DNA of 64,000 nucleotides from Clostridia bacterium (GTDB lineage Bacteria > Bacillota > Clostridia > Oscillospirales > Acutalibacteraceae), in the NCBI GenBank assembly GCA_017410585.1, contig JAFQQM010000057.1, forward strand, positions 1-64,000. Reading direction: 5' to 3'. This document shows positions 52,442-61,077 of the stretch, piece after piece (the stretch's first letter is position 1; each line of letters opens with the position of its first letter). The translations under genes were made by a program, and so were the position numbers. The notes beneath the pieces were generated by a model, which worked only from the letters and a program-made list of their open reading frames with translations, made no database searches and was not told where the DNA came from.

Positions 52442-53716
52442 ATGTATACGTCTGAAACGGAAAAGAATTTCCTTGCCATTTTGGAAGAAGAACTCATCCC
52501 CGCTATGGGTTGTACCGAGCCGATCGCGCTGGCGTATGCCGCTTCTCGCGCCCGCTCACAGTTGACCGCCGCACCGACCGCTATTGTGGCTCGTTGCAGC
52601 GGCAATATGATCAAGAACGTTCGTTGCGTGTCCATTCCCAATTCCGGCGGTCTCATCGGCATTGAGGCGGCGGTGGTGCTGGGCGCTTTTGCGGGCGATC
52701 ATACCCGTGGGATGGAAGTACTGGAAGGGGTGACCGCCGAACGCCGCGGCGCGGCTGTGGCGTTTTTGGAAGGCAACGGCTGTACGGTGGAATACCTCAA
52801 TTCGGACATTCCGTTACACTTTGTCATTGAGATGACCGACGGCACCGATACGGTATCCATCGAGGTGCGGCATTCGCATATGAACGTGGTCTCGGTGGTC
52901 AAAAACGGCAAAACGCTGTTTTCCGGTGAAGAGGCGGCCGCCGTTGAGTGCGCCGACCGTTCCGGTCTGGATATCGCCGGTATGAAGCAATTTGCGGATA
53001 CCGTCCCGTTGGAGAGCATCAAACGCCTTCTCGACCGCCAGATCCGCTGTAATATGGATATCGCCTACGAGGGAATGTCCGGCGAATACGGCCTCAATAT
53101 CGGTCGCACTATTCGCGCTTGCTATACCGATGGTGTCGTTACCCGTATGAAAGCGTATGCGGCGGCGGCATCCGAGGCGCGTATGAGCGGGTGCGATATG
53201 CCGGTCATCATCAATTCCGGCAGCGGTAACCAAGGGATCGCCTCGTCGGTGCCGGTCATCGTCTACGCCCGCGAGAAAGATATCCCGCAGGAGAGGCTGT
53301 ACCGTGCGCTGGCATTCTCGGCTCTCCTGACCATCCACCAAAAGGATCACATCGGCAAACTTTCCGCTTTTTGCGGTGCGGTTTCGGCATCCTGTGCGGC
53401 TTGTGCGGCGGTGACCTATATGGTCGGCGGATCGGTGGAACAGATCAAGGCAACCATCGATAACACCTTGGCCAACATCCCCGGTATTTTATGCGACGGT
53501 GCCAAGATCTCCTGCGCCGCCAAGATCGCTACCAGTATTGATGCCGCGATGATGGCGCATTATCTTGCGATGGGCGGTAAGGCGTACGAGGCTTTTACCG
53601 GCATTCTCAAGGAAGAGGCAGAAGAGACGATCAGTTGTGTCGGCTATATCGGTAAGATCGGTATGCGCGAGACCGACCGTGAGATCGTCCGTTTGATGCT
53701 CGGTAAGGAGGAATAA
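52442..53716 (+). CDS. L-cysteine desulfidase (CyuA/UPF0597)
   Basis: A 424-residue protein of the YhaM/CyuA family. AMGCTEPIALAYA (C24) is the family signature; further Cys residues (KISCAAKIA, CAACAAVTY) are candidate [4Fe-4S] ligands. The family breaks L-cysteine into pyruvate, ammonia and H2S; some members act on L-serine. It starts 14 bases after the peptidase stop and is followed by a thiol redox protein, which favours cysteine as substrate. Confidence 0.9.
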   Translation: MYTSETEKNFLAILEEELIPAMGCTEPIALAYAASRARSQLTAAPTAIVARCSGNMIKNVRCVSIPNSGGLIGIEAAVVLGAFAGDHTRGMEVLEGVTAERRGAAVAFLEGNGCTVEYLNSDIPLHFVIEMTDGTDTVSIEVRHSHMNVVSVVKNGKTLFSGEEAAAVECADRSGLDIAGMKQFADTVPLESIKRLLDRQIRCNMDIAYEGMSGEYGLNIGRTIRACYTDGVVTRMKAYAAAASEARMSGCDMPVIINSGSGNQGIASSVPVIVYAREKDIPQERLYRALAFSALLTIHQKDHIGKLSAFCGAVSASCAACAAVTYMVGGSVEQIKATIDNTLANIPGILCDGAKISCAAKIATSIDAAMMAHYLAMGGKAYEAFTGILKEEAEETISCVGYIGKIGMRETDREIVRLMLGKEE

Positions 53717-53719
53717 CCA

Positions 53720-53926
53720 ATGGCTGTACGTTTAAATGACAATCCGGAAGTGGTTGCCCTCATCAAGCAGGGTCTGAAGGAAAAAGGCGGCTATTGTCCT
53801 TGCCGCCGCGAAATGACCGAGGACAACAAATGTATCTGTAAGGAATTCCGTGAGCAGATAGCCGATCCCAACTATGAGGGTTACTGCCACTGTATGCTGT
53901 ATTATAAGTCGAAAGACGAAGAATAA
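53720..53926 (+). CDS. Ferredoxin-thioredoxin reductase-like small protein
   Basis: A 68-residue protein with C26-P-C28-R, C38-x-C40 and C56-H-C58. These six Cys match the catalytic subunit of ferredoxin-thioredoxin reductase, which uses a [4Fe-4S] cluster to reduce a disulfide, but spacing differs (9 and 15 residues against 16 and 8 in plants). It may pass electrons from ferredoxin to a thiol. Starts four bases after the desulfidase stop. Confidence 0.88.
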   Translation: MAVRLNDNPEVVALIKQGLKEKGGYCPCRREMTEDNKCICKEFREQIADPNYEGYCHCMLYYKSKDEE

Positions 53927-53941
53927 AAAGGAGTGGATTTT

Positions 53942-54688
53942 ATGGAATTCAGTGTCAACCATCCGATCTTGTTCGTGCTGGTCGGCATCGTCATTGCCGC
54001 CGTATTGGGGCAATCGGTGTTCTTCTTGGTGCGAGCCTACCGTCGTGCCAAGGCGATCGGTATGGATATGTCGATGATCAAAAAGACCATCAGTTCATCG
54101 GCAATCTTTACCATTGCTCCGGCGGTATCCATTTTGGTCGGCGTCATCGTGCTGTCGAAAGCCCTTGGCGTTCCCGCCCCGTGGTTGCGTTTGTCGGTCA
54201 TTGGTTCGCTGTCTTACGAGACCATCGCCGCCAGCACCACGCTGGAGGCACTCGGTCAGGCCGCCAGCGAGACCATCAGCGATGCTTCGCAGTACGTGAC
54301 GGTGATGTGGGTCATGACTCTTGGTATTTTGATCGGTCTGATCTTGGTACCGTTGCTGACCAAAAAGATCCAGAGCGGGATCATCAATATGGAAAAGCGT
54401 GACAAGAAATGGAGCGAGATCTTTAACAACGCGATGTTTATGGGTATGATCTCGGCGTTTCTCGGCTACGTGTTCTGCGACGTGAAGAAATCCTTCTTCG
54501 GTGACTTCACCAGCCTGATTCCGGTGGTGGTAATGGTTGTGGCGGCACTCTTGATGGTGATCTGCGGGTTGCTGGCGGGCAAGTTGAAGGCACGTTGGCT
54601 GACCGATTATGCCTTACCCATCAGTCTGGTCGGCGGTATGGCGGCTGCCATTCCGATCACCGATTGGCTGACGGCGTTGACGAAGTGA
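53942..54688 (+). CDS. DUF5058 membrane protein
   Basis: A 248-residue protein with about six membrane helices. FSVNHPILFVLVG at the start and SVFFLVRAYRRAK are typical of DUF5058. Function unknown; possible transporter subunit. ATG 53942 follows AAGGAGTGG. Paired with the next membrane gene. Confidence 0.85.
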   Translation: MEFSVNHPILFVLVGIVIAAVLGQSVFFLVRAYRRAKAIGMDMSMIKKTISSSAIFTIAPAVSILVGVIVLSKALGVPAPWLRLSVIGSLSYETIAASTTLEALGQAASETISDASQYVTVMWVMTLGILIGLILVPLLTKKIQSGIINMEKRDKKWSEIFNNAMFMGMISAFLGYVFCDVKKSFFGDFTSLIPVVVMVVAALLMVICGLLAGKLKARWLTDYALPISLVGGMAAAIPITDWLTALTK

Positions 54689-54707
54689 GAAAGGTGGGTG
54701 CTGTGTT

Positions 54708-55373
54708 ATGAAAAAGAATATGACCTATATGGACAGCGTCCACTTCTACGGACGTCTGTGGGGCTGGATCCTGTTGCTGATCATCGTTTCTGTGCCCACC
54801 ATCACCTGCATTGTGTTTCAGGCGGTGCCGCAATGGGCGGCACTTGGCAAGGGCCTTGTCGCCGTGTTGCCGATGTATTGGGCTGTCGGTTTAGTCGAGG
54901 TGTTTACTTACGTGCCGATGCTCGGTGCGGGCGGAACCTACCTGTCTTTCGTGACCGGTAATATTTCTAACCTCAAGTTGCCGGTGGCGTTGGATGCGCT
55001 GGAGCGCGCTAAGGTCAAGCCCAGTTCGGAAGAGGGCGAGATCGTTTCTACCATCTCCATTGCGGTGTCCAGTATCGTAACGACGGTGATCATCATTATC
55101 GGTGTTATCCTCATCGTCCCGCTGACGCCTATTTTGGAAAATCCGGCGCTGACCGCCGCCTTTGACCAGATGTTGCCGGCGCTGTTCGGTGGCTTGGGTG
55201 TGGTGTTTGTGTCCAAGAACCCGAAACTGGCGATCGCCCCCATCATCCTGATGCTGACGCTGTTTATCGCCATCGATGCACTCAATCAAGGCACGGTCGG
55301 TGTGATGGTGCCGGTCGGTGTGCTGTTCACCATTGCGGTGGCGCGTATTCTCTATAAGAAGGGGAAACTGTAA
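54708..55373 (+). CDS. Uncharacterised membrane protein, likely partner of DUF5058
   Basis: A 221-residue protein with about six hydrophobic segments; GAGGTYLSFVTGNISNLKLP is a polar, glycine-rich loop and SSEEGEIVSTISIAVSSI might be a helix hairpin. No family recognised with certainty. Similar number of helices as the preceding gene suggests a two-subunit carrier. It overlaps the next gene by one base (TAATG). Confidence 0.78.
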   Translation: MKKNMTYMDSVHFYGRLWGWILLLIIVSVPTITCIVFQAVPQWAALGKGLVAVLPMYWAVGLVEVFTYVPMLGAGGTYLSFVTGNISNLKLPVALDALERAKVKPSSEEGEIVSTISIAVSSIVTTVIIIIGVILIVPLTPILENPALTAAFDQMLPALFGGLGVVFVSKNPKLAIAPIILMLTLFIAIDALNQGTVGVMVPVGVLFTIAVARILYKKGKL

Positions 55374-56812
55374 TGATCGCGTTGTATATTGCTTTAGGCG
55401 CTTTGGCGCTGTTTATTGGCGTTTTGCTGGTGCGTACGCTGGCTTTCAAGCCGAAGGCGAACGCCCATCCGGTAGATACCGCCGCGGTGGAATTTGACCG
55501 CGACAAGGCGATTGCCAACCTGCAGACGTTGGTTCGCTGTAAGACGATCTCATACCGCGACTCTTCGCTGGAGGATGCCGCCGAATTTGATAAATTGCTG
55601 TCTTCTCTGCCGGAACTGTTCCCGCACGTCTATGCGACCTGCACGGTGCAACAGTTGCCGGATCGTGCGTTGCTGTTTCAGTGGCAGGGTAAGTCCGCCG
55701 GTGATCCGGCGGTGCTGATGGCGCACTACGACGTGGTGCCGGTCGATGAGGCCAAATGGGAAAAACCGCCGTTTTCGGGTATCATCGAGGACGGCGTGCT
55801 GTGGGGCAGAGGTACGCTGGATACCAAGGTCACCTTCAGTAGCGTGTTGACGGCCGCCGATCACCTCATCTCTGCCGGTTTCCAACCCGAAAACGACATC
55901 TACTTCGCCTTTTCCGGCGGGGAAGAGATCAACGGCCCCGGTGCGTTGCATATCGTCAACTATTTCAAAGAACAGGGTATCACCCCGTCGCTGGTGGTTG
56001 ACGAGGGCGGTGCCGTGGTGGAAAACGTATTTCCCGGCGTTACGCTCCCTTGCGCGATGATCGGTATTGCCGAAAAGGGTATGCTCGACGCGCAGTACCG
56101 TTGCGAGTCGCAGGGCGGTCACGCTTCCGCTCCCAAACCGCATACGCCGGTCGGACTGCTTTCTGCCGCCTGCTGTAAGGTGGAAAACAACCCCTTCCCG
56201 TTCCATATCACCAAGCCGGTGGCGGCAATGTTTGATACGCTCGGCCGCCATTCCAATTTCCTCTACCGGATGATCTTTGCCAATCTCTGGTGCTTCAAGG
56301 GTGTGCTCAACCTGCTGGCAAAGAAGAGCGGCGGCGAGATGAACGCGCTGTTGCGTACGACGGTGGCTTTTACTCAGATGAACGGCAGTGTCGCTTCCAA
56401 CGTCATTCCGACCGAGGCAACGATGGTCTCCAATATGCGTTTAAATCCCGAGGATACCGTCGAATCGGCGTTGGAACACCTGCGTAAGACGGTGGGGGAC
56501 GACCGCATCGAGATCACCGCTCTGCACGGCATCAACCCCAGCCGCATTTCCACCACCGATTGCGAGGGTTGGCGGCGTGTGGCTTCGTCGGTGGCGGCCA
56601 CTTGGCAGGGTTGCGTAGTGACTCCTTACCTGATGGTGCAATGTTCCGATAGTCGTCACTACGGGGCCATTTCGGATAAAGTGTACCGCTTCTCGGCAAT
56701 GGACCTCACCTCGGAGGAACGTGCCACCATCCACGGCAACAACGAGCGCATCCGCCTCGATTGCCTCTGCCGTGCGGTGGAATTCTATATTCGCTTGATG
56801 AAACAATGCTAA
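55373..56812 (+). CDS. M20-family peptidase, membrane-anchored
   Basis: A 479-residue protein with an N-terminal membrane helix (about 2-22) and the M20 fold. Zinc ligands appear as H118 in MAHYDVVP, Asp in GRGTLDTK and the EE pair in SGGEEINGPG; the lid domain follows (about 250-370). Members hydrolyse dipeptides or N-acyl amino acids (PM20D1-like). Whether the active site faces outward is not clear from sequence. Last gene of the cluster. Confidence 0.88.
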   Translation: MIALYIALGALALFIGVLLVRTLAFKPKANAHPVDTAAVEFDRDKAIANLQTLVRCKTISYRDSSLEDAAEFDKLLSSLPELFPHVYATCTVQQLPDRALLFQWQGKSAGDPAVLMAHYDVVPVDEAKWEKPPFSGIIEDGVLWGRGTLDTKVTFSSVLTAADHLISAGFQPENDIYFAFSGGEEINGPGALHIVNYFKEQGITPSLVVDEGGAVVENVFPGVTLPCAMIGIAEKGMLDAQYRCESQGGHASAPKPHTPVGLLSAACCKVENNPFPFHITKPVAAMFDTLGRHSNFLYRMIFANLWCFKGVLNLLAKKSGGEMNALLRTTVAFTQMNGSVASNVIPTEATMVSNMRLNPEDTVESALEHLRKTVGDDRIEITALHGINPSRISTTDCEGWRRVASSVAATWQGCVVTPYLMVQCSDSRHYGAISDKVYRFSAMDLTSEERATIHGNNERIRLDCLCRAVEFYIRLMKQC

Positions 56813-56852
56813 AAAGAACTCCCTTTGGAATTTCCAAAGGGAGTTCTTTTTA
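56811..56852. terminator. Bidirectional terminator
   Basis: AAAAGAACTCCCTTTGGAA / TTCCAAAGGGAGTTCTTTTT, nearly uninterrupted palindrome. Confidence 0.92.
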
Positions 56853-57833
56853 TTCTTCTGCATCCTTGACGATCAGCAGATTGCGGTCGACGTCACCATA
56901 GATGCCGTCTACGCGGCCGGCATCGGTGTACTGCAGGAAGGTATAGCCGTAATAGAAGTCGGTGGTGCCGTATTCCGCCAACCAAAACGGATAAGCGGCA
57001 AACTGCGCCAGATCGTATTCCAGATACGCTAAGTATTTATAAGCGTACAGACCGCCTTGATAGCCGGCGTCCGTTACCGTTTGCAAAAAATGCGTTGCCG
57101 CCACGTTGAGATTGGCGGAGGGGAGATTTTCAGTACGGGTGTCTGTGCCGCTTAATTCCCAATCGAAGAAAATCGGCAGATCCAATTCGGCACCGTCGAG
57201 TGATTCCAACACGAATCGTGCTTCCTCGATCGCTTCGTCCCGTCCGACCGCTTGCGAGTAAAAATACACGCCCACGGCAAGCCCTGCCTCTTTGGCACCC
57301 GCCAGATTTTCGGCGAAATGGCTGTCCTCGCAGATGTTGCCTTCCTCGGCGTAACCGCGGTATCCGCAACGGATGATGGCGAAATCGATGCCGTCTTCTG
57401 CTACTGCTTCCCAGTCGATGACCCCCTGCCACTCGGATACGTCAATGCCCTGCAACACGGTGTAACCGTCAACGGTCGGCGCGAAGCGATCGCCTTCCTC
57501 CGGCGGTGTTACGCCGGCCAAAGGGTTGATTCCCAATCGATGGTTTTTCTGTAACTGTAAGGTGCCGAGATCGCTGTCTTGCACGGTGACGATATCACCG
57601 TCACCCTCGGCGGCGTCGGGGTCGATCTCCTGCGCAAACGCGCTTTGCAACTGCACGACCCGCAGTTTTTTGCCCGACCAATCCACACCGGACAAAGTGG
57701 AAATTCCCCACAGCAGTACCGCACCGATGAGCAACCCGACCGATCCGATAAGCCCATATCCGACCCACCGCGGTGTCTGCTTTTTGGACGGCTGTACCGG
57801 CAACTCTGTCGGCGGTGTCTGTAATTCGGTCAT
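56850..57833 (-). CDS. GH25 lysozyme-like muramidase, membrane-anchored
   Basis: A 327-residue protein: cytoplasmic Pro-rich start, one membrane helix (about 27-47), a linker, and a GH25 domain (about 110-327). Catalytic acids lie in GIDVSEWQG and FFDWELSG. GH25 enzymes cut the MurNAc-GlcNAc bond of peptidoglycan. Start at 57833 behind GAAAGGGGG. Confidence 0.92.
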   Translation of the reverse strand: MTELQTPPTELPVQPSKKQTPRWVGYGLIGSVGLLIGAVLLWGISTLSGVDWSGKKLRVVQLQSAFAQEIDPDAAEGDGDIVTVQDSDLGTLQLQKNHRLGINPLAGVTPPEEGDRFAPTVDGYTVLQGIDVSEWQGVIDWEAVAEDGIDFAIIRCGYRGYAEEGNICEDSHFAENLAGAKEAGLAVGVYFYSQAVGRDEAIEEARFVLESLDGAELDLPIFFDWELSGTDTRTENLPSANLNVAATHFLQTVTDAGYQGGLYAYKYLAYLEYDLAQFAAYPFWLAEYGTTDFYYGYTFLQYTDAGRVDGIYGDVDRNLLIVKDAEE

Positions 57834-57865
57834 CCGAACGCCCCCTTTCGACAAATTTCTCTCTT

Positions 57866-57894
57866 ATTATAAAGTAAAATCGTCGGCTTGTAAA
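57866..57894 (-). promoter_or_regulatory. Promoter of the GH25 gene
   Basis: Minus-strand TTTACA (57889-57894), 17 bases, TATAAT (57866-57871). The -35 lies inside the hairpin that ends the upstream unit. Confidence 0.75.
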
Positions 57895-57912
57895 GTCAAA
57901 CCGACGATTTCG
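57878..57912 (-). terminator. Terminator of the prfB-yjjG unit
   Basis: Minus-strand AAATCGTCGG / CCGACGATTTTA hairpin, short T tract. Confidence 0.7.
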
Positions 57913-57913
57913 T

Positions 57914-58594
57914 TTATTTCACAATATCATAAAGTTCCCCAAGTGTCCGGATCTCATGGTCGATGCGCACGTCGGCAGGGCGGGGAAGCCCCTTTGGGTT
58001 AAACCAGCAGGTGGCGATACCGGCGTTTTCGCCGCCGCGAATATCCGAACTGAGGCTGTCACCGACAATAACGGTCGTCTCGGGAGAAACGTCTTCCATT
58101 GCGGCAAAGCACGCGTCAAAATATCGCTTGTCCGGCTTATCGTAGCCAACCTCCTGCGAGATAAAGATTCCCTTAAAATACGTGGCGATGCCGGAACTCT
58201 TGATCCGTCCCTGCTGTACCAGTGCGGTGCCGTTGGTCACCATATACAGATTGTGGGTGGGGGAGAGATCTTTGAGCAGTTGTTCGGCACCCGGCAAGAA
58301 AATATGTCCGAGACTTAAATTGTATTCGTAACTTTTTTGAATGGCCTTCGCGTCCGCTACGACACCCATCTCTTCCAGTAACAGTTCAAAGCGATGGTAC
58401 AGCAACACGTCGCGGGTGATGGTCTTTTGTTCCAACCGTTTCCACAGACTGATATTGATCTCGCTGTATCGCGCTCGCACCGCCTCGGTCGGCTCAATGC
58501 CGAACGCGCGAAGCGACTGGGATAAGGCGATCTCTTCGGATGCCTTGAAATCGAACAGAGTATCGTCGAGATCCAATAAGATATTCTTATACAT
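57914..58594 (-). CDS. HAD-family hydrolase, YjjG-like nucleotidase
   Basis: A 226-residue HAD phosphatase. Motif I LLDLDDTLFDF (D8, D10), motif II TNGTALVQ, motif III with Lys in VGYDKPDKRYF and motif IV VGDSLSSDIRGG. YjjG members hydrolyse non-canonical pyrimidine nucleotides, a house-cleaning role. Eleven bases downstream of prfB on the same strand. Confidence 0.9.
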   Translation of the reverse strand: MYKNILLDLDDTLFDFKASEEIALSQSLRAFGIEPTEAVRARYSEINISLWKRLEQKTITRDVLLYHRFELLLEEMGVVADAKAIQKSYEYNLSLGHIFLPGAEQLLKDLSPTHNLYMVTNGTALVQQGRIKSSGIATYFKGIFISQEVGYDKPDKRYFDACFAAMEDVSPETTVIVGDSLSSDIRGGENAGIATCWFNPKGLPRPADVRIDHEIRTLGELYDIVK

Positions 58595-58605
58595 ACGGCG
58601 CTACC

Positions 58606-59742
58606 TTAATCGGCCGCACTGACGGCCGCCCCCAGCGAATTGTTGGCCTTCGCTTTTAAGTAGGCGTTGATAAAGCCGTCCAGCGCACCGTCCATCACGG
58701 CGTTGACGTTACCCGTTTCAAACGAGGTGCGATGATCCTTGACCATCGTGTACGGCATAAACACGTACGAGCGGATCTGGCTACCCCAAGCGATCTGCGC
58801 TTGGTTGCCCTTGATATCCTCAATGCGCGCCAAATGCTCGCGTTCTTTGATCTCAATGAGTTTGGCGGTCAGCATACGCATACAGTAATCGCGGTTTTGG
58901 AACTGACTGCGCTCGGTCTGGCAGGATACCACGATGCCGGTCGGAATGTGGATCAAACGCACCGCCGACGAGGTCTTGTTGACGTGCTGACCACCGGCAC
59001 CGGACGAGCGGAACACTTCCATTTTGATGTCTTCGGGACGGATCTCCACACTCACGTCTTCATCCAATTCGGGAATGACTTCCACCGCCGAGAAGGAGGT
59101 GTGACGCCGACCGGACGCATCAAAGGGGGACACACGTACCAGACGGTGGATGCCCGCTTCAGACTTCATATAACCGTAGGCGTTATCGCCCTTGATGACG
59201 ATGGATGCACTCTTTAAGCCGGCTTCGTCGCCTTCCTGATAGTCGAGGATATCGTAGGTCATTCCGTGACTTTCCGCCCAACGGGTGTACATACGGTACA
59301 GCATCGACGCCCAGTCCTGCGCTTCGGTGCCACCGGCGCCGGCGTGGAAGGTGAGAATGGCGTTTTTCTGATCGTACGGGCCGGTCAGCAGAGACGCCAA
59401 GCGCTCTTTTTCGATGGTCTCTTCAACCTCGTTGACACCCGCCTCGCATTCCTCCAACATGGAGAGATCCTCCATCTCGTCGGCCAGTTCGATGAGCGCC
59501 ATCGTATCGGCAAACAACCCTTTCAGTTTGGCGTAATTGTCGATCTTGATGTGCAGGAGATTAACGCGGTGGGTCACCTTCTGCGCGGCCTCCATATTAT
59601 CCCAAAAATTAGGGGCCATGGCGCGCTGTTCCAGTTCTTCCACCTCGCGCTCCATCTGTGCCAGACCGAGAGCGTTGGCCAATTCGTTTAAATCGTTTTC
59701 CATTCCGGCCAAACGGAGCCGGAGTTCTTCAAATTGCAGCAT
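58606..59742 (-). CDS. prfB: Peptide chain release factor 2
   Basis: A 378-residue RF2. The GGQ motif is in SSGAGGQHVNKTSS near residue 248 and the stop-codon-reading SPF motif in VRVSPFDASGR. Start at 59742, behind AAAGGAGA. The frame is continuous through codons 20-30, so the programmed +1 frameshift that many prfB genes use is absent. Confidence 0.96.
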   Translation of the reverse strand: MLQFEELRLRLAGMENDLNELANALGLAQMEREVEELEQRAMAPNFWDNMEAAQKVTHRVNLLHIKIDNYAKLKGLFADTMALIELADEMEDLSMLEECEAGVNEVEETIEKERLASLLTGPYDQKNAILTFHAGAGGTEAQDWASMLYRMYTRWAESHGMTYDILDYQEGDEAGLKSASIVIKGDNAYGYMKSEAGIHRLVRVSPFDASGRRHTSFSAVEVIPELDEDVSVEIRPEDIKMEVFRSSGAGGQHVNKTSSAVRLIHIPTGIVVSCQTERSQFQNRDYCMRMLTAKLIEIKEREHLARIEDIKGNQAQIAWGSQIRSYVFMPYTMVKDHRTSFETGNVNAVMDGALDGFINAYLKAKANNSLGAAVSAAD

Positions 59743-59774
59743 CGGCGTTCTCCTTTGCATAATTTCCACCGATG

Positions 59775-59803
59775 ATTATACCGAAAAAAAGCGTCTTTGT
59801 AAA
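59775..59803 (-). promoter_or_regulatory. Promoter of prfB
   Basis: Minus-strand TTTACA (59798-59803), 17 bases, TATAAT (59775-59780). Confidence 0.85.
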
Positions 59804-59831
59804 GAGGAAATAAAGAAAAAATAAAAAACAC

Positions 59832-59860
59832 TTGACTTTCTTATTTTCTATTGGTATAAT
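59832..59860 (+). promoter_or_regulatory. Promoter of rpsF-ssb-rpsR
   Basis: TTGACT (59832-59837), 17 bases, TATAAT (59855-59860), divergent from prfB. Confidence 0.88.
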
Positions 59861-59878
59861 ACCAAATGGCTTTTTAGC

Positions 59879-59920
59879 CGAAAATCCTTGCTCTGCCTAA
59901 GGCAGGGCCATCAGTCCATA
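59879..59920 (+). promoter_or_regulatory. rpsF leader hairpin, possible S6-S18 binding element
   Basis: The leader starts CCG and folds CTCTGCC-TAA-GGCAGGG (59891-59907). rpsF leaders in many bacteria hold a hairpin with a CCG motif that the S6-S18 complex binds for feedback. The position fits, but the exact consensus is not confirmed. Confidence 0.4.
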
Positions 59921-59935
59921 AGGAGGTGCAACGAT

Positions 59936-60235
59936 ATGCCCACTATTAAAGGTTCCTACGAGGCCGTCCTCATCTACTCGGTGAAGGAAGGCGAAGAGGC
60001 CGTCGAAGCTCTGAAGGAGAAGTTCGCTTCTCTGATTGCGGCGAACGCGGAAGCCGGCGAAGTTGATGATTGGGGTAAGCGCCGTTTGGCCTATCCGATC
60101 AACAAGGAAGAAGAAGGCTACTACGTTCTCTACAATTTCGTGAGCGCGCCGGAGTTCCCCGCCGAGCTGTCCCGTGTTGCCGGCATCACCGACGGTGTGC
60201 TGCGTGATATGGTTATCCGCAAGGAAGAAGCCTGA
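59936..60235 (+). CDS. rpsF: 30S ribosomal protein S6
   Basis: A 99-residue S6: YEAVLIYSVKEGEEAVEAL, DDWGKRRLAYPINKEEEGYYVLYNF are the family blocks. It pairs with S18 in the central platform of the 30S subunit. ATG 59936 follows AAGGAGG. Confidence 0.96.
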   Translation: MPTIKGSYEAVLIYSVKEGEEAVEALKEKFASLIAANAEAGEVDDWGKRRLAYPINKEEEGYYVLYNFVSAPEFPAELSRVAGITDGVLRDMVIRKEEA

Positions 60236-60249
60236 GAGGAGAACGCAAG

Positions 60250-60699
60250 ATGAACATTGTATGCTTGATGGGTCGCCTTGCCGGCGATCCGGAACTGCGC
60301 CGTACCGCCAATCAAACGGCGGTGACCAGTTTTGCCGTGGCGGTCGACCGCCGCTTCGTGCCGCAGGGTCAGGAGAGACAGGCTGATTTTATCAACTGTG
60401 TCGCTTGGCGTCAAACGGCCGAATTCATTTGCCGTTACTTCCATAAAGGTCAGCGTATTGCGCTGCAGGGTTCTCTGCAGGCCCGCCAGTATACCGACCG
60501 TGACGGCAACAAGCGCACCGCGTACGAGGTCGTGGTGGACAACGCCGAATTCTGCGAGTCCAAGTCCGCGTCCGCCGGCTACGCGCCGCGCCAAAACGAT
60601 TCTCAGATCAGCCCGTATGCCGAGCCGGCTACCGCGTTTTCTACCGCGGCTCCGGATGATTTCGAAGAGATCACCGGCGACGATCAACTGCCGTTCTGA
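60250..60699 (+). CDS. ssb: Single-stranded DNA-binding protein
   Basis: A 149-residue SSB: OB fold (MNIVCLMGRLAGDPELRRT, FINCVAWRQTAEF), a flexible tail and the acidic tip DDQLPF that recruits partner proteins. The standard rpsF-ssb-rpsR order holds. Confidence 0.97.
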   Translation: MNIVCLMGRLAGDPELRRTANQTAVTSFAVAVDRRFVPQGQERQADFINCVAWRQTAEFICRYFHKGQRIALQGSLQARQYTDRDGNKRTAYEVVVDNAEFCESKSASAGYAPRQNDSQISPYAEPATAFSTAAPDDFEEITGDDQLPF

Positions 60700-60737
60700 G
60701 TATCCCACTTCTAACTTGAGAAAAGGAGGCCTATATC

Positions 60738-60998
60738 ATGGCTGAACATGCTGAAAGAGCCGAGCGCCCGATGCGTGGCGGTCCCCGCAAGGGTCGTCGC
60801 AAGGTGTGCGCTTTCTGCGCTGACAAGGTGGATTACATCGACTACAAGGATGTTGCCCGTCTGCGCCGTTTCCTGTCTGAGCGTGCGAAGATCCTGCCGC
60901 GTCGTGTGACCGGCACCTGCGCCCGCCACCAGCGCGAACTGACCGTCGCTATCAAGCGCGCCCGTCAGATCGCTCTGCTGCCCTACGTGGCTGACTAA
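60738..60998 (+). CDS. rpsR: 30S ribosomal protein S18
   Basis: An 86-residue S18 with [35 protein letters not shown] and [16 protein letters not shown]. The N-terminal Cys pair suggests a zinc-binding (C+) form. Start behind AAAGGAGG. Confidence 0.97.
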   Translation: MAEHAERAERPMRGGPRKGRRKVCAFCADKVDYIDYKDVARLRRFLSERAKILPRRVTGTCARHQRELTVAIKRARQIALLPYVAD

Positions 60999-61007
60999 TT
61001 GAAGCGC

Positions 61008-61045
61008 AAAGATCCCTACCTGTTTGGCAGGTAGGGATTTTTTGT
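61008..61045 (+). terminator. Terminator after rpsR
   Basis: ATCCCTACCTG-TTTGG-CAGGTAGGGAT followed by six T. Confidence 0.92.
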
Positions 61046-61073
61046 TGCACTTTTCGGCAGAATGTGTTATCAT
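61045..61073 (+). promoter_or_regulatory. Promoter of the riboswitch-controlled unit
   Basis: TTGCAC (61045-61050), 17 bases, TATCAT (61068-61073). The start of transcription would fall at the first bases of the riboswitch P1 stem. Confidence 0.7.
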
Positions 61074-61077
61074 ATCC

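Noticed and set aside
51324-52442. 372-codon open frame antisense to the M16C peptidase
   Set aside because: No start signal and no recognisable domain; the sense gene is well supported.
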